From Eustoma russellianum (lineage: Eukaryota > Streptophyta > Magnoliopsida > Gentianales > Gentianaceae): DNA of 64,000 nt. A model generated the notes under the pieces. It saw only the letters and a program-made list of their open reading frames with translations. It was not told the origin of the DNA and made no database searches. A program made the translations under genes and the position numbers. How positions within the stretch are numbered: position 1 is the stretch's first letter; each line of letters begins with the position of its first letter. Positions 1 to 10,918 of the stretch are shown one piece after another. The stretch is taken from positions 37,694,517-37,758,516 of the forward strand of contig AP025046.1 of assembly GCA_036186865.1 (NCBI GenBank). The letters run 5' to 3'.

Positions 1-596
1 ATCTTGTCTCACGAATTCAGATTCTTCTTCTTCATGCTCACATATGGTCTTAAACACATTTCCATGCCCAATTTCAGCTTCATTCTCAACGTTATTCTCA
101 TGCAATTCATCTACACTAACATCCATAGATTCATTTGCATTTTCACATTTAGTTTCGGACAAATGATCATGCAATTCAGTGTTGATCACATTATCATACA
201 ATTCGGTGTTGATATCATGCACTTCATCTACAACGCTTTCATGCAATTCACTTTCCATGTTGTCATGCAATTCTAGGGCAACATCATGCAAATCATTTTC
301 AACCTTATGCACTCTAATGTCATTCAGATCATCATGACTAGGCATAGAAGTATCACTAGTAATATCATGCAAACTAAGGCAACAACATGCATTTCGTTTG
401 CATGAACATATGAATCATTACGAATTTCATTTTTAGCATGCAAAAGTGTAGCATCATTCAAGTAAGAATTCAAAACAAGTATTTGTTTCTCAAGTTCTTC
501 AAATTCAAGTCGAAATTCCTTTAAATCTTTATTTTTATCACGTGCTAACTTCTTTTTATACGTATTTGCAAGATAAAATATGTGATCAAGATTCAT
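1..596 (-). pseudogene. Coiled-coil and acidic His-Asp repeat coding remnant
   Basis: On the minus strand 596 to about 377 reads as a charged helical segment (KKKLARDKNKDLKEFRLEF and following). After a one-base shift near 377 a second open frame runs to the window edge with no stop. This second part is acidic and repeats the pattern x-E-L-H-D/E about every 8-12 residues (ELHDN, ELHES, EVHDI, ELHDH, ELHEN). The style resembles the coiled-coil gag spacer and the MHDHLEMHE linker of the SIRE-type Copia at 58.2-61.9 kb, so I infer a piece of a related Copia polyprotein. No catalytic motif is visible and the family is not certain. The ORF on the plus strand is its shadow. Confidence 0.35.
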
Positions 597-1756
597 AATT
601 CTTATTTTTACGCGTTTGTTCAGCAGTTTTCTTATTTAAACCAACAAGAAACTTATCGTTGTTAATTTGCAATGTTCCTCAACACAATCATTATAGAGTA
701 TATATAACGACTCATGATAATATTCTTCTACAATTAGACATTCTTGAGGAAAAGGTTGATACATTGGCACTTTGTTACGCCAATGACTTACCCATAAGTC
801 TTGAGAAAGACCAAAATGATGCATACGCTCTTATAGCTCATCAAAATCATGTTGGAAGCACTTCAATCTCCAAATGGTATTTAATTGCCTTATCATCCAT
901 GTGGAATAATTAATTCCTGAAAGAAAACACAAAAAATAAAATGAAAATTAACACAAAGACAAAAGAGATTTCATTATATTAATATGAACAAAACAGACTT
1001 TTGCGTCTTTCTTCAACAGACTTTTGCGTCTTTCTTCGCTCGTGTATAGGTTCACTCAAATTGGCTTTTACCTCTCCTCTTCTTTTCTCAAAACACAACC
1101 TTTTTACCGCTATTTTCTTGTGTTTCTTTCTCGGGATCTTGACCAAATCAAGTCGAGCCAACAAAATTGTGGTCTTCAATCCAGCTTGTGCACTTTTTCT
1201 CAAGTAGGAGGGTACACCAACAATTCTCTTCTTCAAATAAGACAGCAATGAGTACAAGTAAAATAAGGCTCGAGCAAGACAAGGGCAACTAAGAATCAAA
1301 GAGTACAAGAAACCAAATAGGATGTAGTATGGCTGAACCAAACAATCGTTAAGGGGTTGCTTCGGGCAATCCTTAGCCAAACCTGGTCAAAAAGGTAATC
1401 AAGAAATGCAATACTAATGGTCTAATATGCACGAAAATGTTCCAAATATGTCAAGGGCAGTTTTGGTCAAATTTGAAATTTTGGTGCTTTTAGGGCAGTT
1501 TTAGTTTTCAGGCAAGAACATGTTGTTCCCATATCATTTTCCATATCGATATGTGCAGTTCAAGAGTAGACAATACAAGGATCAAAATTCTTTTTGAATG
1601 ACTCAATTGTGATAATTATACGCAAAGTTCTTGAATTTTCAAGCATTTGACCTTATTCATTGTGACATTTGAAGGCCTTATAAAACACCTAGTTTATCTG
1701 GTGTACATTATTTTCTAACCATTGTTGATAATTATAGTCGCAGTACTTGAGTATAT
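597..1756. other. Spacer, no gene recognised
   Basis: No convincing coding region. 597-690 on the minus strand has a short frame (KFLVGLNKKTAEQTRKNK) that may continue the remnant at 1-596 after another shift. The open frames around 979-1380 match nothing I recognise. Confidence 0.4.
992..1037. repeat. 23-bp direct tandem duplication
   Basis: 992-1014 and 1015-1037 are identical 23-mers beginning AACAGACTTTTGCG. A simple slippage-type duplication in spacer DNA. Confidence 0.85.
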
Positions 1757-4321
1757 TTGATGCAAACTAAGTCTGAAACTAGTCGTTTTTTGTTGCATTT
1801 CTTGCGTTGGGTGTCTACTCAATTTGGGCGGTCCGTTAAACGAGTTCGTAGTGACAATGTGTTAGAATTCACCAGCACTACCCTTCTAGGTTATTATGCT
1901 GAACACGGGATTGATGCACAGACTTCTTGCGTTCATACTCCACAACAAAACGGTGTTGTTGAACGTAAGCATAGACATCTTTTAGAGGTTGCTCGGGCCC
2001 TTTGTTTTCATGCTAGTCTGCCTATCACTTTTTGGGAGGAATGTATTCTTACTGCTGTGTATCTTGTTAATCACATGCCTGCTGCTATTCTCAAAAATAA
2101 AACTCCTTATGAACTCTTGATGGGTCGTTTACCTTCTTATACACATCTTCTTGTTTTTGGTTGTTTGTGTTATGGTTACACTTATCATGGCATGCATGAT
2201 AAGTTTGCTCCGCGTTCTGCGCCTGGTGTTTTTCTTGGTTATCCACATTCACAAAAGGGATACAAGATTTTTGATTTATCTAAACGCAAGATTTATGTTA
2301 GTCGTGATGTTATTTTTCATGAACATATTTTTCCGTTTTCTCTGCCTGCTCGGTTTCTTGACTCACCCGCCCCAGATTTTCTTTCGCCTGCACCATCTTG
2401 CTGGGCGGATTCGCAGCCTGCCATGCCTACACCTGATGCTTCAGCGGCTGGGCAGGCAGCCCTTCCCACGCTGATATTTCAGCGGCTGGACAGGCCCAGC
2501 CATCCCCTTCGATTGATGCTCAGCCAGCGGCATCTTTCTTGCTGCTGGCACCTGCTAATTCCCCTCACTTGTCTGCTTCGTTACCTCTTACGCGTAGCAT
2601 GCGGTCTCGTCAGTTATCGTGTCGTCTTACAGCTTTTGATGTTGCGTTGCCTCCTTCTCTTATGCCATCTGCTGCGTCGCCCTCTCCTAAAGCGAACTCC
2701 ACGGTATTTCCTTTATCCGGTTTTCTTTCATATGCTCGCTTATCTTCTCCTTATTATGGTTTCGTGGCGGCCATCACTACTGGCGATGAGCTGGTTTCTT
2801 TTAAGCAGGCAGTCAAACATGCTCATTGGCGTGACGCTATGCAACGTGAGATTGCTGCTCTTGAGGCCAATCATACTTGGGCGGTTGTTCCTTTGCCCCC
2901 CGGCAAACGTACTATTGATTCCAAATGGGTCTACAAAATAAAATACAATCCTGATGGCACTGTTGAACGTTATAAGGCTTGTCTCGTTGCGTGTGGGTAT
3001 ACTCAAGTTGAGGGTGTGGATTTTCATGAAACATTTGCGCCCGTGGCTAAACTCATCACTGTTCGGTGTTTGTTGGCGGTCGCCATGGTACGTCATTGGC
3101 ATGTTCATCAGTTGGATGTGAATAACGCTTTTTTGCATGGTGATCTCGATGAGGATGTTTATATGCGCATCCCTCCCGGTTTTTATCGTCAGGGGGAGAA
3201 TCTTGTTTTTAAGTTGCGTAAATCTTTATATGGCTTGCGTCAAGCGTCTCGTAATTGGTATGCTAAATTCACTACCTCTCTCATTGCCCTGGGCTATGTT
3301 CAGTCCAATGCTGATCCTTCCTTATTTCTTTTGTCTGACTCCTCTTCGATTGTCGTTGTTTTGATTTACGTTGATGATGTCGTTGTTGCTGGCAACGATC
3401 TTAATCGCATATCAGCCTTAAAAGCTTATCTTGATCACAAATTTAAGATCAAGAATCTTGGTCCTCTTAAGTATTTTCTTGGCATTGAAGTGGCGTGTTC
3501 GTCCGCTGGCATGGTTTTAAATCAACGTAAGTATGTTCTTGATATTCTCATGGAATGTGGTCTTCTTGGCAGCCGTCCTACTAGTAAACCTATGGATCAA
3601 AAGGGTGCGTTTTCTGAAACGGATCCCCTCTTGGATGATCCTGCTTTTTATCGTCGTATTTTTTGGTCGTTTGCTTTATCTCACTGTTACACGCCCGGAT
3701 ATCTGTTTTGCTGTTAATACTCTAAGTCAGTATATGCATAACCCAAGTAAGTGTCACTTGGATGCTGTATTCTATTTGTTACGCTATCTTAAACGTGCCC
3801 CAGGTCAAGGCCTATTCTTTACTGCTGCGTCATCTTTATGTCTTCAAACCTATTGTAATGCTGACTGGGCAGGGTGTTCTCTCACACGTCGCTCCACCAC
3901 TAGCTACATGGTTTATCTTGGTTCTGCCTTAATTTCTTGGCATTTCAAGAAGCAACCTGTTGTTTCTTTTTTCTTCGGCAGAAGCAGAGTATCGTGCCAT
4001 GGCCTATGCTGCTAGTGAGATTGTCTGGCTGTGCCAAATTTTACGTGATCTCGGTATTTCTCTTAATGAACCCGTTAATCTACATTGTGATAATCAAGCA
4101 GCCTTACATATTGTGGCTAATCCTGTTTTTCATGAGCGCACCAAGCATATTGAATCGACTGTCATTTTGTTCGTCAACATTATCTCAGTGGGCTTATTCG
4201 CCCCTGCAAGGTTCCAAGCGCGCTTCAGTTGCATGATGGTTTCACCAAGGCTCTTGGACCTGACAAGTTTCATCTCTTTCTACGCAAGTTGGGTGTTCTC
4301 GACATTCATGCACCAACTTGA
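1757..4321 (+). pseudogene. Copia A: 5'-truncated integrase-RT-RNase H polyprotein
   Basis: A Ty1/copia pol in the order integrase, reverse transcriptase, RNase H. The integrase core retains HTPQQNGVVERK, but the second catalytic block reads RSDNV instead of RSDNG. RT carries KWVYKIKYNPDG, QLDVNNAFLHGDL, the catalytic YVDD (about 3369) and KYFLGIE; RNase H carries DWAGC, SSAEAEYRAM and HCDNQAA. The C-terminus (KLGVLDIHAPT, stop at 4319) is directly followed by a polypurine tract. At least three frame changes are visible (about 2470-2540, 3660 and 3965). gag, protease and the integrase N-terminus are absent, the break being near 1757. A dead copy. Confidence 0.9.
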
Positions 4322-4328
4322 GAGGGAG
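4321..4328 (+). other. Polypurine tract of Copia A
   Basis: AGAGGGAG sits directly between the polyprotein stop and the LTR, the standard position for the plus-strand primer. Confidence 0.8.
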
Positions 4329-4544
4329 TATTGGGATAAAGACTATATTGATTGAGATATTTTGGTTAAGATAATTAAGTTTGTATATTTGTTAATATCA
4401 CATTAGATTTGTAGATAGACTTGTACCTAGGATATACTTTATCTTTATCTCTTTATTTTAGGATAGTTAGTTGAGTTAGCAGCTATACATACGTGTATGT
4501 TGTACGACGTTATTATTCAGTGAATCAAAATATACGATTCTTCA
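4329..4544 (+). repeat. Copia A LTR, 216 bp
   Basis: Starts TATTGGGATAAAG right after the polypurine tract (canonical TG mutated to TA) and ends in TTCA directly before a primer site. It therefore serves both as the 3' LTR of the truncated upstream copy and as the 5' LTR of a downstream gag start. Confidence 0.85.
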
Positions 4545-4556
4545 TGGTATCAGAGC
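4545..4556 (+). other. Primer-binding site (initiator Met tRNA type)
   Basis: TGGTATCAGAGC, the usual plant Copia primer site, abuts the LTR end with no spacer. Confidence 0.9.
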
Positions 4557-4723
4557 AAACACACTTTTGATCACCGTGTCTGTTAGTGTCCACAGTCGAT
4601 CAAATTTTGTAATCGACATTCCAGTCGATTGTTCCATTTGTTTGCTTTTAGGTGTTGATTGTTTCATTCTTCACCTAAAAGTTTCTTTTCTTCACGTCAG
4701 GCTATTTTTGTTTCGTACATATC

Positions 4724-4858
4724 ATGGCCGAAGTCCCTATTGTCACCAATGATCCAAAATCTGCTTATTATCTACATCCGTCTGATCATCCGGGTCTTCT
4801 GTTTGTCACACAGCCATTAGGTGAAAATGACGAGAACTATTTTGTAACAAGAAAATAG
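4724..4858 (+). pseudogene. Copia gag start, 44 codons
   Basis: ATG at 4724, 168 bases after the primer site, opens a frame with YYLHPSDHPGLLFVTQPL, the N-terminal signature of plant Copia gag (Retrotran_gag_3 type). It ends at TAG 4856-4858, where the similarity also stops; the next bases belong to the leader of another element on the opposite strand. So only the first 40 or so residues survive. Confidence 0.75.
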
Positions 4859-5400
4859 GCGGCAAAATCTTAGGGTTCATGCAGATGTGATGTGGGGATA
4901 GAGTTTTGGATGCTTTGTTTTGTAAATACGGTGTGGTTTGACAAGAATGATACGACGGAATGGAATATAAGAGTTAGAACAAGGAAGTATGTGGCTCTGA
5001 TACCAAATTGATGCATGCAGAAAATGCTCTTGTCTTTTGTTCTAATTTTTCCTCCTCAAGTAAACTTTTTCAGTTTTAAAGAATGAAATTCTCTACCTTT
5101 GGCCCTATGCTATTTGATTTAGAACGAGCAAGATGCTCTAACCTTGTAGCTTGTTTGTGATTCAAGAATGAATTCACCCCAGGATGTGTCTCGATTCTCC
5201 CACAACGGTTGCTCAAGACATTAATATGGAATTTAACCTCGATCAAATGATCCAGGACATAAGTTAAACTTGTAGAGAAGTCTATTGGCCAAAATTTCAA
5301 TCTCTTATTGAGGAAAACTTGTCGAAATTTCGTGCATACAAGGCGTTTAAATAGTTACAATCTAAGATAGAAAGGAAAACAAAAGACTCCTAATCAAACT
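4859..5400 (-). mobile_element. Leader and LTR start of a minus-strand Copia element
   Basis: TGGCTCTGATACCA at 4992-5005 is the reverse complement of TGGTATCAGAGCCA, an initiator-Met primer site read on the minus strand. The LTR would begin at TG 5009 and run rightward; a TATTTAAAC-like box on the minus strand near 5345-5355 fits an LTR promoter. 4859-4991 would be its leader, cut off where it meets the gag fragment. I could not find the outer LTR end, so the right limit is arbitrary. The open frame at 5076-5300 lies in the LTR and is not a gene. Confidence 0.55.
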
Positions 5401-5997
5401 AGGATTCAGAAATCTTTTCTTGCTTTGTATGATGTTTCGTGAATTTCTAGAACCCGAATCGGATGTCATGCTCTTTTTGATATTTGTAGATAAGGATCAT
5501 AGCTATTTATTCCATTTGGAATCATGTCAATCCTATATCTGTAGACCGATATATGTCCAAATACTGTCGGCTGGTCATGCTGTCAAAATCCTTTTTTTCT
5601 AAAAAGAAAATTCCTTTCAAGTGACTCCTACGTACCAAAATGACTCCTACATGGTTTTAAACGTACGAAAATGTTATAAAAACATCTAGAAAGACTCCAA
5701 AAACAAGATAACAAAATTTACAGTCCCATTAGACCGAAAACAAGGTCATGCAAGACCATAAATGCGCAAAACTCCTTGAGCATATGAACTTGAACAAGAC
5801 ATGCCCTATTTCTTGTTAATGAAATTTGAAAATCATCATTGAACAACATAAACGTGCTTCCTTCCTCTCTAACCTGCTGCACATCCTCTTCATGATCTTT
5901 GACTCATTGGACCTCATCAAAATAACAACAGTAAAACTAAGCTATAAAGCAGCAAATGAAAGTAGCATTAAGTGCCCAAGTCTTAAGAAAACACACA
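5401..5997. other. Spacer, no gene recognised
   Basis: AT-rich DNA with no coding signature. It may contain the rest of the minus-strand LTR starting at 5009. Confidence 0.4.
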
Positions 5998-6015
5998 ATA
6001 AGGAAATAAAACTAA
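5998..6015. repeat. Target-site duplication, left copy (RTE LINE)
   Basis: ATAAGGAAATAAAACTAA, identical to 7521-7538; flanks the 3' (TTG)n end of the LINE. Confidence 0.92.
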
Positions 6016-6500
6016 CAACAACAACAACAATCATACCCAGTATATTCCAACAACAGCAAAAGCTGTCGCTAGAGTCTGGTGAGAGTGAGCGGCAGGCAAA
6101 CAATACCTCAATCCCAATGGATAGAGAGTTTGCTTCCAGTGAGACCCCTGGCTCTATATGTACCTGCAGAGATAGCACAATAATAGGAATATGTACTAGT
6201 GAAGAGATTTTATTAAACATAAACGAAATTCTTCCGATATTAAAATAGTCATAACAATGGATATGCACAAATAGTTGCAAAACAAATACCGAAACAAAAA
6301 AGTTCAAAGTCAACCTACAGTGTAAATACTATCTAATTCTTTAAGGTGCCACTATATCCTGTCTACCCCTCATTGACCTTCATCTTCTGCCTCCATGAAC
6401 TCATATCCTGGACCATGTCCTCAGAGAGGTGCAACTCTAGTAAGTCATGCCTAATCTGCCCGTCTCACGTCAGTTTGGGACTGCATTTACTTTTATTCCC

Positions 6501-6704
6501 TTATATAGTGAAGCTTTCAATTGCTCTGACAAATGCCGTTGCCTGTCTCCTCTTAACATGCCCAAGCCATCTCAGTCTTCTCTCTCTTATCTTATCTGCT
6601 ACACTAGCCACCCCTAACCTTTCTCTGTAGACCTTATTTCTTATCCTGTCTAGCCTTGTATGTCCACACATCCATCTCAACATTCTCATCTCTGCCACTT
6701 CCAT
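6501..6704 (-). pseudogene. RTE C-terminal domain fragment
   Basis: MRMLRWMCGHTRLDRIRNKV followed by RERRLRWLGHVKRR is the conserved C-terminal block of plant RTE LINE polyproteins. The stretch 6705-7204 joining it to the RT block shows further family motifs (SKTEYLHCDF, EGQVVPKVSKFKYL) in shifted frames with stops. Confidence 0.88.
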
Positions 6705-7204
6705 CTTCTATGACTACGTCCTCTTGATGGTCTAGCAGTCTGTTCCATATAACATTGCCGGCCGCACTGCCACCCTATAAAATTTTTCCTTTAATTTAAT
6801 TGGAAAATTCTTGTCACATAGCACCCCTGAGGCCGCCCTCCACCTACACCAACCTGCTTGAACTCGGTGTGCTACGTCACTCTCTACTGTCCCCATCTTT
6901 CTGTATAAATGATCATAGGTACTTGAACTTACTTACCTTTGGGACCACCTGACCCTCGATGGTAAGTTGGCTATTCTTATCGTCGGCTGCACCGCTGAAG
7001 TCACAGTGCAGATACTCAGTCTTAGAACGACTAATCTTTAGGCCTTTCTCTCTAAAGCACCTCGCCACTCCTCTAGTCTCATACTCAGGCTATGTTTTCT
7101 TTCTGCGACTAATACAATATCATCAGGAAAAAGCATACACTATAGGACTGTCTCTTGGATCGGCTTTGACAACTCGTCTAGGGCAACTGCAAAAAGAAAT
7201 GTGC

Positions 7205-7510
7205 TCAAAGGGACCCTTGATGGAGGCCTACCTCCACCGGGAAGAAGTCTATATTTCCTACAGGTGTATGAACGGTTGTTTTCGTCCTAGCATACATGTC
7301 CCTAATTATGTCTATATACTTCATAGGAACCCCTCTTGCATCCAGACTGTCCCATATCAGTCTACGTGGTACACTATCATACGCTTTTTCAAGATCGATG
7401 AAAACCATATGTAGATCGCGCTTTTTTTCTCTATACTTCTCCATCAATCTCTTAAAATGTGTATTGCTTCCATAGTTGACCGTCCTAGCATAAAACCAAA
7501 TTGGTTTATT
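7205..7510 (-). pseudogene. RTE reverse transcriptase fragment
   Basis: The minus-strand frame shows NQFGFMLGRST just inside the 5' break, then MVFIDLEKAYDSVPR (catalytic Asp block), DARGVPMKYIDIIRDMY and EVGLHQGS, the order seen in plant RTE reverse transcriptases. A shift separates the first motif from the rest, and the frame breaks after HQGS, before the catalytic YxDD block, so the enzyme is not functional. Confidence 0.88.
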
Positions 7511-7520
7511 GTAGTTTTAT

Positions 7521-7538
7521 ATAAGGAAATAAAACTAA
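7521..7538. repeat. Target-site duplication, right copy (RTE LINE)
   Basis: Identical over 18 bp to 5998-6015; marks the truncated 5' end of the LINE. Confidence 0.92.
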
Positions 7539-8556
7539 GTGCGGGAATATGAATCCTAAACGCATGCATAAAGACAGAGAAAATCCTAAGTTGGCTTGGT
7601 CTAATAAGTTTACTAATTAAATCGTGTTAGGCTAAAACTTAATCAGGTTGATTAACTAAGTTAAGACGAAGCTAAACTATAGATTAACTAAGTTGATTAA
7701 CTAAGTCGAGGCTAGACTAAACTAAGGCTTAATCTCAACTAAATGCAGATCTCTAATAAATAAATAAACTAGATGCAAAGCGTAAATTGATTGAACTAAG
7801 TAAACTAGATGCATAAATATTAAAACAACAACTTTAAACAAATAAAAGGGATAAATAAAAGAAAACTTATCTGGTTGTAGAAAATGATGAAAGCAGAAAA
7901 AAAATCCAAAGCATTGTATTCACACAGCAATAGATAAAGCAGTAAAAGAAAAAAGAGAAATAGAAGAAAGAGAGGGAGAGTAGGAGGAGGAAAGAAAGGA
8001 GTGTTTGAAAAATAAAATAACTAAAACTGAAAATATAAAAACTAAAAGGAATATTATACCAGGAAGAGTCTTAGAACTGATCTAAAACTGTACTAAAGAC
8101 TTCCTCCCTGAATAAGAGAAGAGAAGGTTCGAAGTTCGAATCTATTCAGATACATTTGTGAGGAATTTTATTGCTTGAACTCCATAATATTATACCTGTG
8201 TATATAATATGTCCCCTTCTAGATCTTCAGAACATCTATTTTGAAGTCTTGGAAATCGATTCTTGCGTGTTGGTCCATGTTGACTTTTGGCTCCCAATAC
8301 TTTGACTTTGATTTTCAAGGCTTTTAACTTGACTCTCAGAGACTTTTACGTGTTTTTAATGCACAATTCACAAACAATACTTAAAATGTGCAAAAATATT
8401 TCAAAATTACCCAAAATAGCTACAAATTATCAAAACGAATCTAAAAATGAAAAAATTACAAAATAGAAACAAAAACGGGTAAAATAGCAGTAAAAGTACT
8501 CTAAAATGACTTGAAAAATTAATAGCCAAAAAAGTAATATCAATAGCAGTAAATCT
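7539..8556. other. AT-rich spacer
   Basis: Purine-rich AT spacer with short imperfect repeats of GATTAACTAAGT around 7630-7740. No gene, RNA or element end seen. Confidence 0.5.
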
Positions 8557-8701
8557 CCATGTCATGTAATGATAAGTCAAGTATATGAAGTCATGCAGAA
8601 CGGAAAAACTGTATGACTATCACAGGTTATGCTATGTTAAAGGGTAAAGATATGTGGCGTTATGCTCTGTCATATCAGAACATGTCGTGCCATGTCATTC
8701 A
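8557..8701 (+). repeat. Dispersed repeat, copy 1
   Basis: CCATGTCATGTAATGAT... matches 30022-30165 in the same orientation with many substitutions and small indels. Similarity ends where the putative Copia B LTR begins. Confidence 0.65.
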
Positions 8702-8932
8702 TGTTGCAATATTAATTATTAACAGTTGGATGTCTGCTTGATTCCAAGGATAATCCATCAATACATATCAGTTAGATAGGCACTGCATTAATTGTGCAAA
8801 TTGTAATTGTAATTTTTTAGTTTTTTTAGCCGTTGCTCGAGTATTTTATCCGTTGGACATCTTGTATAAAGTAGACATTAATCTGAGAAATAAAACAAGA
8901 CTTTCTTTCATGAAAAAGTCTCCATGTTATGA
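8702..8932 (+). repeat. Putative 5' LTR of Copia B
   Basis: Starts TGTTGCAATA where the dispersed repeat stops and ends directly before the primer site at 8933. A TATAAAG box lies near 8865. The last bases are GA rather than CA and no second LTR exists, so the limits rest on context. Confidence 0.5.
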
Positions 8933-8945
8933 TGGTATCATAGCC
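8933..8945 (+). other. Degenerate primer-binding site of Copia B
   Basis: TGGTATCATAGCC differs by one base from TGGTATCAGAGCC and lies about 270 bases ahead of the gag start. Confidence 0.75.
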
Positions 8946-9210
8946 TGCACTACTTTGTCTACGGTTCTTTCCGTTTTTCTGAGAAGAGAAGTAAGAAAAA
9001 ACTTTTGGTCTTCTCACATATTTCTCTCTGTGTCCAAAAAAGTTTTTTGCCGTTTTATATTCCTCTGTCTCTGTCGAAAAGAAACTTTCCAGAGAATAGG
9101 TTTCTTGGCTTCCGTGTTCCTCCACTCCTATTAACTTTAAACTTTTCTTCTTCCTCTGTTTTCGACTATCTCCATCAGAAGCCTAACAGTTTAGTCGTCT
9201 TCTTCATCTC

Positions 9211-10726
9211 AATGTCTGAATCCGAGGTCTCTTCCGCCATGGAAGCACCTACTCGAATAGAAAACAGTAACAACATAGTTGACCAGAGCACCATGGTTAT
9301 CACAAATCAAAAACTAACAAGCCATAGTTATCTTTCTTGGAGCCGGGCTGTGGAGCTATTTGTGACTGGACGCGGTAAGGAGGATTATTTGTATGGCCGG
9401 ATCTCTGCTCCTGCTGCTGGAGATTTGAAGTACCGGGCATAGAAGAGTGAGAACTCCATGATTATGTCCTGGTTACTTGGATCAATGACACCCGAAATAA
9501 GTGATGACTTCATTCTCTATGATACAGCTGCCGAAATCTGGAGTGCAGCTGCAGAAATGTATTCAAAACGTGATAATACAGTTGAACTGTATGAGCTTGA
9601 GGCTCAACTTCAAGAAATAAAACAAGGAGAGAATCCTGTCAACAAATATTATAGTCAACTGTAAAAAATCTGGAGGCAGATTGACATGTTCGAAACCTTG
9701 AAATGGGGCAGTCCAGAAGATGAACAAATGTTCAAAAGCTTTGTTGAGACCAAACGGCTATTCAAATTTCTTGCTGGTCTGAACAAAGATTTTGATGCCA
9801 CAAGAAGTCGGATTCTTGGTTCAAAGCCCTTTCCAAATCTGAAAATTGCTTGCTCTGAAATACGACAAGAAGAAAGTCGTCTTAAGGTAATGTTAGGAAC
9901 TCATCCAACTCTAATCTCTGAAGGATCTGCGTTCATCACCTCAAAAATTAAGGAAGATACCTCTACTCCTGCTCCAAATGATTCTGCTGGACTTATCACC
10001 TATCGCAATAATCAGCAGCAAGGTAAATCTCTTTACTGCAAATACTGCCATAAAACTAGTCATAATATTACAAACTGCTACAGGAGACAAAATAACAACC
10101 GATCTCACTGGATGGGTCCTCGGCCGGCTTCTATGGAAGGGAGCCGTCTGCCTCAGTCTGAACGGAGACAGACTCCAGTCGTTGCTCAAGCTTGCCGAGA
10201 TGACAACAGCTCGGCAGACCTTCCTATCCAAGGTCAGCTCGATCGAATTCTGAAACTACTCAATCAGCACCAGTGTACTTCTTCTCCAATTCAGGCATCT
10301 ATGGCTTCTACAGGTAAATCTTTAAATTATCCTTCAACTATTTGGATATTTGACTCTGATGCATCACACCATATGATAAATAATTTAAAATTGCTATATG
10401 ATTTTAGTTATATCAAAAATCCTCTAACTATTAAGATAGCCAATGGTATGTATCTCAAGATTCATGGCAGGGGAACCGTTTTTTTGAATAAAAATTTGAA
10501 AATGTTTAATGTACTATTTGTTCCTGGCCTGGACTTTAATCTGCTATCAATTAATAAAATCACAAAGGATAATAATTGTTTTGCATGTTTCTCTCCTTCT
10601 TCATGTTGGTTCTCAACCTCTGACTGCTTGTTTCAGGACATGCTCATGAGAAACAGGATTGGCAGTGCTGAAGGGAAGAATGGTATGTATCTTTTAACTA
10701 CAAACGGATTAGAAAATGGAACATAG
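9211..10726 (+). pseudogene. Copia B gag and protease
   Basis: Begins MSESEVSSAMEAP; the gag N-terminal block (SHSYLSWSRAVELFV) and UBN2-type core follow (TAAEIWSAAAEMYSKRDN, LEAQLQEIKQGENPV, FLAGLNKDFDATRSRILG). In-frame stops interrupt it at 9440 (TAG) and 9662 (TAA). A zinc knuckle CKYCHKTSHNITNC lies near 10037-10078. The protease block reads DSDASHHM in place of DSGASHHM, changing the catalytic triplet. Start chosen at the first ATG of the gag frame after the leader. Nonfunctional. Confidence 0.88.
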
Positions 10727-10918
10727 TGTGATCAGAAAAACCCAGCAAGGGACAAACTAAAGCTTCAGAATGCAGAATCTGAAATCAAGTTATTCAAATC
10801 TAAATCTGCTATGTCATCTAGTACTATTTTCAACCTTCCTACTATTTTGTTTAGTTTACCCACTTTATGTACTTCAGAGACTAAATCAAATAAAGACATT
10901 ATGCAAAAACATAAAATC

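Larger units (their letters stand above)
6016..7520 (-). mobile_element. RTE-clade LINE, 5'-truncated, minus strand
   Basis: A 1.5-kb non-LTR retrotransposon fragment bounded exactly by perfect 18-bp duplications (5998-6015 and 7521-7538). Read on the minus strand it enters inside the reverse transcriptase and runs to the RTE C-terminal domain, then to a 3' end closing with TATACTGGGTATGATTG and (TTG)n. The 5' truncation is typical of target-primed reverse transcription. Coding frames are broken in several places, so it is dead. Related 3' tails recur at 30.6, 31.0 and 48.3 kb. Confidence 0.92.

Noticed and set aside
979..1380. 133-codon open frame on the minus strand
   Set aside because: No recognisable domain, partly built on the 23-bp tandem duplication, and overlapping open frames on the other strand; no support as a gene.
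5826..6248. 140-codon plus-strand frame
   Set aside because: It crosses the target duplication and the 3' end of the minus-strand RTE LINE, so it is a chance frame.
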